DNA of 55,301 nucleotides from Prevotella sp. Its GTDB lineage: Bacteria; Bacteroidota; Bacteroidia; Bacteroidales; Bacteroidaceae. The translations under genes were made by a program, and so were the position numbers. The stretch spans positions 1-55,301 of the forward strand of contig JAKVJW010000017.1 of NCBI GenBank assembly GCA_022486815.1, in the 5' to 3' direction. The notes under the pieces are model-generated. The model made no database searches. It saw only the letters and a program-made list of their open reading frames with translations, and was not told where the DNA came from. Shown here one piece after another: positions 52,016 through 55,301 of the stretch (positions are counted from its first letter, which is position 1; each line of letters starts with the position of its first letter).

Positions 52016-52428
52016 ATCAGCAAGACGATATAAAGCAGCTTGTCAACCGCTTCTTTGAGGGTGACACTACACTTGCAGAGGAACACCGGCTTTATGAGTA
52101 TTTTCGTACGCATGAGGTGAGTGAAGAGTGGAAACCTCTTCGGCAGATGTTCCTGGATATGGAGGCTGTCGGTATCCCTAAGGCGGAAACAGTAGTGAAA
52201 CCATTACATCATTGGCATCGGTCGCTTATGGCAGCTGCGGCAATCTTTATTGGACTCATTGTCGTATCTATATGGTTTGCCCACCGGCAGAATACTTGTG
52301 TGGCTTATATCTATGGCCAGAAAGTGACTGATCGGGCTGTAGTGATGCATGAAGTGCGCAATACCATGGGCATTGTGACGGAAGGGAACCCAGGGGTTGA
52401 TCATGAACTGAAAGGATTATTTGAATAA
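52012..52428 (+). CDS. Short membrane anti-sigma factor
   Basis: The 138-residue protein has a cytoplasmic N-terminal ~70 residues (QLVNRFFEGDTTLAEEHRLY) typical of Bacteroidetes anti-sigma domains, one membrane helix (SLMAAAAIFIGLIVVSIWFA, ~72-91) and a short ~45-residue periplasmic tail. It lacks the long FecR-type periplasmic domain, so signal input is probably through another protein. Its start overlaps the sigma stop by 4 bp, giving coupled translation. It is 19 bp upstream of the next gene. Confidence 0.87.
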   Translation: MNQQDDIKQLVNRFFEGDTTLAEEHRLYEYFRTHEVSEEWKPLRQMFLDMEAVGIPKAETVVKPLHHWHRSLMAAAAIFIGLIVVSIWFAHRQNTCVAYIYGQKVTDRAVVMHEVRNTMGIVTEGNPGVDHELKGLFE

Positions 52429-52447
52429 ATAAGAAAGGAGTCAAAAG

Positions 52448-52879
52448 ATGGACAGACGCATCATATTATTTCTAATGTTCCTGTTTTCTGTGATGGGTAT
52501 GCAGGCACAGACAGGGCTTGCTATTAATCCTGTCTTCAAAGGAGCTGTCATTCCTGCTTCGAGGATGGTGGAGACATCCGTGCGAGGACGTTCTTTGAGC
52601 CAATATCATCTCTCTTATTATCATAGTCTGCGTTTTGAGGCTTCAAAGAAAGAACTGTCAACGATCAACAGCCTTTTTGATCAGGATCGCAAACAGGCTA
52701 TAGAGACTTATCGAATAAAGAAAGGCAGTCAGACCGGTAAGTTTATTATCAGTTTGCAGCCTCAGGGGCGTACACATCGTTTTCTCTGTCTTTCTTTTCA
52801 GAATGCTAATGTCACCTTGGTTTATATGGAAGGGTCTGTAGGCAGTCTTAGAGAATTGAGAAAATTATTGGAAAATTAA
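52448..52879 (+). CDS. Small exported protein (DUF6108-like)
   Basis: This 143-residue protein has a signal peptide (MDRRIILFLMFLFSVMGMQAQ) and a compact alpha/beta body (YHLSYYHSLRFEASKKELST, TGKFIISLQPQGRTHRFLCL). It has no catalytic motif that I recognise. Small proteins of this sort often follow ECF sigma/anti-sigma pairs in Bacteroidales; the DUF name is from memory and uncertain. A good Shine-Dalgarno-like GAAAGGAG sits ~10 bp upstream. It could act as a periplasmic regulator of the anti-sigma factor, which is speculation from position. Confidence 0.7.
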   Translation: MDRRIILFLMFLFSVMGMQAQTGLAINPVFKGAVIPASRMVETSVRGRSLSQYHLSYYHSLRFEASKKELSTINSLFDQDRKQAIETYRIKKGSQTGKFIISLQPQGRTHRFLCLSFQNANVTLVYMEGSVGSLRELRKLLEN

Positions 52880-52891
52880 TAAATATAGAAT

Positions 52892-53755
52892 ATGAAAAAA
52901 CTTATTTTTTTTATGATGCTAGTTGTCTGTATGACGGCATCAGCGAAAAACGCTAATGACACTATTGTTGTCAGAAAACCTAAGATGGTAACTATTATTA
53001 CCGGTGATTCTCTACAGAAAGTGGATATCAGAGGTAGTGAATCGGATTCAACTTATCATTATGCCAATACCATCCAACTTACGGATAGTAATTATGTTTC
53101 AACCATGAGGATAAATTCCAGTGATTTTGGCTTTAGTATAGGTGGTATCAGTAGAGATCATCATACTCATCATGTGGAGATTACCACCGACCTGGCTATA
53201 GGATGGACCTCAGCTTTAGGTGCACCGGCAAATATGAATACCCGAGTATTTTCTTCATGGGAAATATGGTATATCATAGCTCAATACAACTGGCACCCAT
53301 GGGAGAGCAGCAAGGATCAGTTGGCTATTGGTTTCGGTATTGACTGGCGCAATTATCGTATGAATGGCAATCAATATTTTTCCAAGGCTGCCAATGGTGT
53401 TACGAGCCTGCAGACTGTCCCTGACGGTGCAAACCTGAAGTTTTCACGTATTAAGGTAACGAGTATCACGGTACCATTGCTTTACAGACATTCTTTATCC
53501 AGAAGATTTAGATTATCTATAGGTCCTGTAGTTAATCTCAACTATCATAGCAGCATACTCACAAAATATGAGTTGAATGGGGAAGAGGTAAAGGACAAGG
53601 CAAAGGACGTACATGTCAATCCGGTGACTGTTGATTTTATGGCAGTACTTAAGACACCATGTCTCAGCTATTATTTCAAGTACAGTCCATGTAATGCCCT
53701 TGATACTTCTTTTGGACCGAAGTTCCAGACTTTGTCATTTGGTATCTATTTATGA
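52892..53755 (+). CDS. Predicted outer-membrane beta-barrel protein of the ECF operon
   Basis: The 287-residue protein has a signal peptide (MKKLIFFMMLVVCMTASA), a ~60-residue linker (TIVVRKPKMVTIITGDSLQK), then alternating amphipathic strands (HVEITTDLAIGWTSAL, LAIGFGIDWRNYRM, RRFRLSIGPVVNLNYHSS) and the terminal LSFGIYL expected of a small barrel. A His cluster (RDHHTHHVE) lies near residue 87. It is the fourth gene of the sigma/anti-sigma operon, 12 bp after its neighbour, and may be the effector or sensor at the outer membrane. Confidence 0.75.
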   Translation: MKKLIFFMMLVVCMTASAKNANDTIVVRKPKMVTIITGDSLQKVDIRGSESDSTYHYANTIQLTDSNYVSTMRINSSDFGFSIGGISRDHHTHHVEITTDLAIGWTSALGAPANMNTRVFSSWEIWYIIAQYNWHPWESSKDQLAIGFGIDWRNYRMNGNQYFSKAANGVTSLQTVPDGANLKFSRIKVTSITVPLLYRHSLSRRFRLSIGPVVNLNYHSSILTKYELNGEEVKDKAKDVHVNPVTVDFMAVLKTPCLSYYFKYSPCNALDTSFGPKFQTLSFGIYL

Positions 53756-53867
53756 GGAGGTGTACAGGAATTAATTGGCAAGATTATTTGTTAACTTCAA
53801 ATTAGATTGCCTGTTATTTCTGTAAAGTACTTTTGGAGTTGATAACGGTCTTTTAGGTGAAAAGTAA

Positions 53868-53899
53868 TTTGGCGTTTTAAATTTTCTTCTATACCTTTG
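53868..53899 (+). promoter_or_regulatory. Promoter TTTG-N20-TACCTTTG
   Basis: TTTG (53868-53871) and TACCTTTG (53892-53899) are exactly 20 bp apart. They serve the barrel gene at 53995 with a leader of about 90 nt. Confidence 0.85.
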
Positions 53900-53915
53900 C
53901 AGTATTTACAGGTCA

Positions 53916-53972
53916 ATACCAGTCGATGAATAATAACGAAATTATCAATTTGTGTTTTTCATAGACTGGTAT
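53916..53972 (+). promoter_or_regulatory. Leader hairpin upstream of the 239-aa barrel gene
   Basis: ATACCAGTC (53916-53924) pairs perfectly with GACTGGTAT (53964-53972). After one mismatch, ATGAA (53926-53930) pairs with TTCAT (53958-53962). The stem occupies most of the untranslated leader and is not followed by a T-run, so regulation or stabilisation is likelier than termination. Confidence 0.6.
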
Positions 53973-53994
53973 CAATAAGAAATAGTCAATTTTA

Positions 53995-54714
53995 ATGAAG
54001 AAAGCAAAGAGATACTATAGGACTGTGAAATACGGGTTGGCAGTAATATTATTCATGCAATCCTTTAGTGTGGCTGCAAAGATGAATATCATAGAAAAAC
54101 GACCTTTTAGTGTTGCCTTGGGGGGATCTATAGACTCATATAGTACGTGGTCGCTTTTACCTTCCGTAAGCTTTAGACCCATACCTTATTTCGAATTATC
54201 TGCCAGCCTGCGTCTGACTGATTTTATTGGAAATAAAGATAATTATTCTGTCGGTGGAGTGAGTTATGCTTCACATCACTTATGGAACCTGCGTGATCCT
54301 TCTGATTTTATCTATCATTTTGCATTTCAACCGGAGGCAAAGGTGTATTTGCCTGAAATTAAACTGGATGATGTCGGTGACCGGCTTTTCCTTACTTTGG
54401 GAGTAGGAATGATAAAGCCTCTTACCAATCAGGCAAAAGGTTTTGTAGAGTATTTCCCCGAAGTGAACGGATACGTCGGAGTTGATCATGTGGAAAGAAT
54501 TGAAAATCGCTGCAGGGATATGAATTGGTATACTTTTGGGGAAACAGCAGTTGGTCTTACTGATGACAGGTGGACCGTTTCATTGGGCTACCGACTCTCT
54601 AATTATGACGTCTATGGTAGTGCCAGAGAACTTTATGTTCAAGGGCAGAAAGTTAAATTTGATAAGTATAAGAGCAACAGTGAGCTGTTTCTTAGTATAT
54701 CATATACCCTTTAA
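53995..54714 (+). CDS. Predicted outer-membrane beta-barrel protein
   Basis: The 239-residue protein has an N-terminal signal sequence (YGLAVILFMQSFSVAA). The body has repeated amphipathic strands (PFSVALGGSIDSYSTWS, YFELSASLRLTDFIG, FAFQPEAKVYLPEIKL, RWTVSLGYRLSNYDVYG) and ends in LFLSISYTL, a typical small barrel terminus. I do not recognise a specific family. It is transcribed alone from a consensus promoter through a hairpin leader and is convergent with the HU gene. Confidence 0.7.
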   Translation: MKKAKRYYRTVKYGLAVILFMQSFSVAAKMNIIEKRPFSVALGGSIDSYSTWSLLPSVSFRPIPYFELSASLRLTDFIGNKDNYSVGGVSYASHHLWNLRDPSDFIYHFAFQPEAKVYLPEIKLDDVGDRLFLTLGVGMIKPLTNQAKGFVEYFPEVNGYVGVDHVERIENRCRDMNWYTFGETAVGLTDDRWTVSLGYRLSNYDVYGSARELYVQGQKVKFDKYKSNSELFLSISYTL

Positions 54715-54836
54715 TATAGTTTGAATTCGTCGGATCCATATAATCTTGCTTACCGTTATCAGCAAAGATAAATGTGTGAAGCAAATCATCAAGTTTTCTC
54801 TTTTTGGAAAGAAGACAACTTCTTGCAAGGACTGTC

Positions 54837-55289
54837 CTATGTTCTTTTTATATCCGGCCCATCTCCTGGACGGGAATAATTCTGCGTTTCTTCGAACTTG
54901 ATGCCATCATTAAAAGACCGGCATACACGATGTGTAATCGGATCATAAGAACCGGCTGGAATAAAATGAGTATACACCCGCTTAATGTGTTCTTCAGGCT
55001 TGAAATCATCCGGATGATCTACAGCTACAGATTTGATTCCCGTATGAAAATACCCGAAACCGTCAAGGACAACCTTTCGCCCTTCCTGGAGTTGATCTTT
55101 CATTACATCCTTCAATGCAGAAAGCACCGCAAGGGTGTCTGCTTCCGTAACCGTACACCTTCTGGTAATCATATCTGCCAATTCAGGAGTATGAACTACC
55201 CCACTAACACAGGCTTTTGCAAACCACTTCCCATTTCGGGAAGGGTGACTGTGGTCAACAATCTGACTCAATTTATATTTTACACTCAT
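54837..55289 (-). CDS. HU-family (HU-like) DNA-binding protein
   Basis: I use the ATG at 55289 (150 aa), preceded directly by an in-frame GTG. The protein follows the Bacteroidales HU-like pattern: an N-terminal MSVKYKLSQIVDHSH followed by a helical segment (TPELADMITRRCTVTEADTL, AVLSALKDVMKDQLQEG), then RKVVLDGFGYFHTGIKS, the beta-arm base. The C-terminal ~45 residues carry VYTHFIPAG, as in these longer variants. It is likely a nucleoid-associated or architectural DNA-binding protein. It is at the window edge, so its promoter is not visible. Confidence 0.85.
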   Translation of the reverse strand: MSVKYKLSQIVDHSHPSRNGKWFAKACVSGVVHTPELADMITRRCTVTEADTLAVLSALKDVMKDQLQEGRKVVLDGFGYFHTGIKSVAVDHPDDFKPEEHIKRVYTHFIPAGSYDPITHRVCRSFNDGIKFEETQNYSRPGDGPDIKRT

Positions 55290-55301
55290 CACTTATAAAA
55301 T

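Noticed and set aside
54804..55298. 164-codon plus-strand frame at the right edge
   Set aside because: Antisense to the HU-family gene, whose motifs are clear.

Overview
The window looks like chromosomal DNA of a Bacteroidales bacterium, most likely Prevotella or a close relative. The evidence is a SusC/SusD pair, other TonB-type outer-membrane proteins, the Bacteroidetes promoter signature (TTTG, 20 bp, TAnnTTTG) at many gene starts, almost no Shine-Dalgarno sequences, and a ZapA/RNase Y block typical of the order. I saw no rRNA, tRNA, CRISPR array, intact transposase or phage module.

Layout. 0-3.7 kb: the 3' end of an M13 metallopeptidase gene and a secreted (alpha/alpha)6-barrel glycosidase-like protein. 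3.8-7.8 kb (minus): a surface-polysaccharide set of RmlA, a Wzc-like tyrosine kinase with a 17-tyrosine tail, and a small HAD hydrolase. 8.1-11.3 kb: an unknown protein, then a coiled-coil protein, ZapA and RNase Y. 11.5-20.9 kb: a deoxyribonucleotide/redox island, nrdD-nrdG-nrdA-nrdB plus an erythrin-VIT iron transporter, bounded by two LuxR-type regulators with closely similar HTH domains, one of them carrying a hemerythrin-like sensor. 21.1-24.3 kb (minus): kdsA, kdsD and a phospholipase-D-family enzyme. 24.3-25.2 kb: an intergenic region with a well-supported but unidentified structured ncRNA. 25.2-29 kb: a mutarotase-like protein, and a TonB receptor with an exported DUF362 protein. 29.4-39.2 kb (minus): SusC, SusD, a lipoprotein, an M16 protease and a ChaN-like protein, probably a peptide or haem acquisition locus rather than a glycan one.

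39.6-46.8 kb: an outer-membrane barrel protein, then a BlaI repressor, a BlaR1-like M56 protease with a C-terminal TonB domain, a TPR protein and a second barrel protein. Two near-identical palindromes in front of blaI are strong operator candidates. 46.8-50.9 kb is a gene graveyard: remnants of a regulator, a third barrel protein, a C39-type ABC exporter, an HlyD protein, an AraC regulator, an aldo/keto reductase and a CatA-like acetyltransferase. A 2.7-kb segment with three intact genes (K+ channel, small Cys-rich protein, Vat/CatB-type acetyltransferase) sits between the two ends of the broken ABC gene. 51-53.8 kb: an ECF sigma, short anti-sigma and two exported proteins, behind a promoter with three 22-bp-phased direct repeats. 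53.9-55.3 kb: a beta-barrel protein with a hairpin leader, and an HU-family protein.

Three themes run through the window. The first is redox-linked control of DNA-precursor synthesis: class III and class Ia ribonucleotide reductases lie in one gene string next to a di-iron-type sensor and an iron transporter. The second is envelope biogenesis: Kdo, dTDP-sugars, polysaccharide chain control and cardiolipin-type phospholipids. The third is envelope signalling and transport: a BlaI/BlaR1-TonB circuit beside barrel proteins and a decayed peptide exporter, and an ECF sigma operon. All assignments come from reading motifs by eye; no database search was run.
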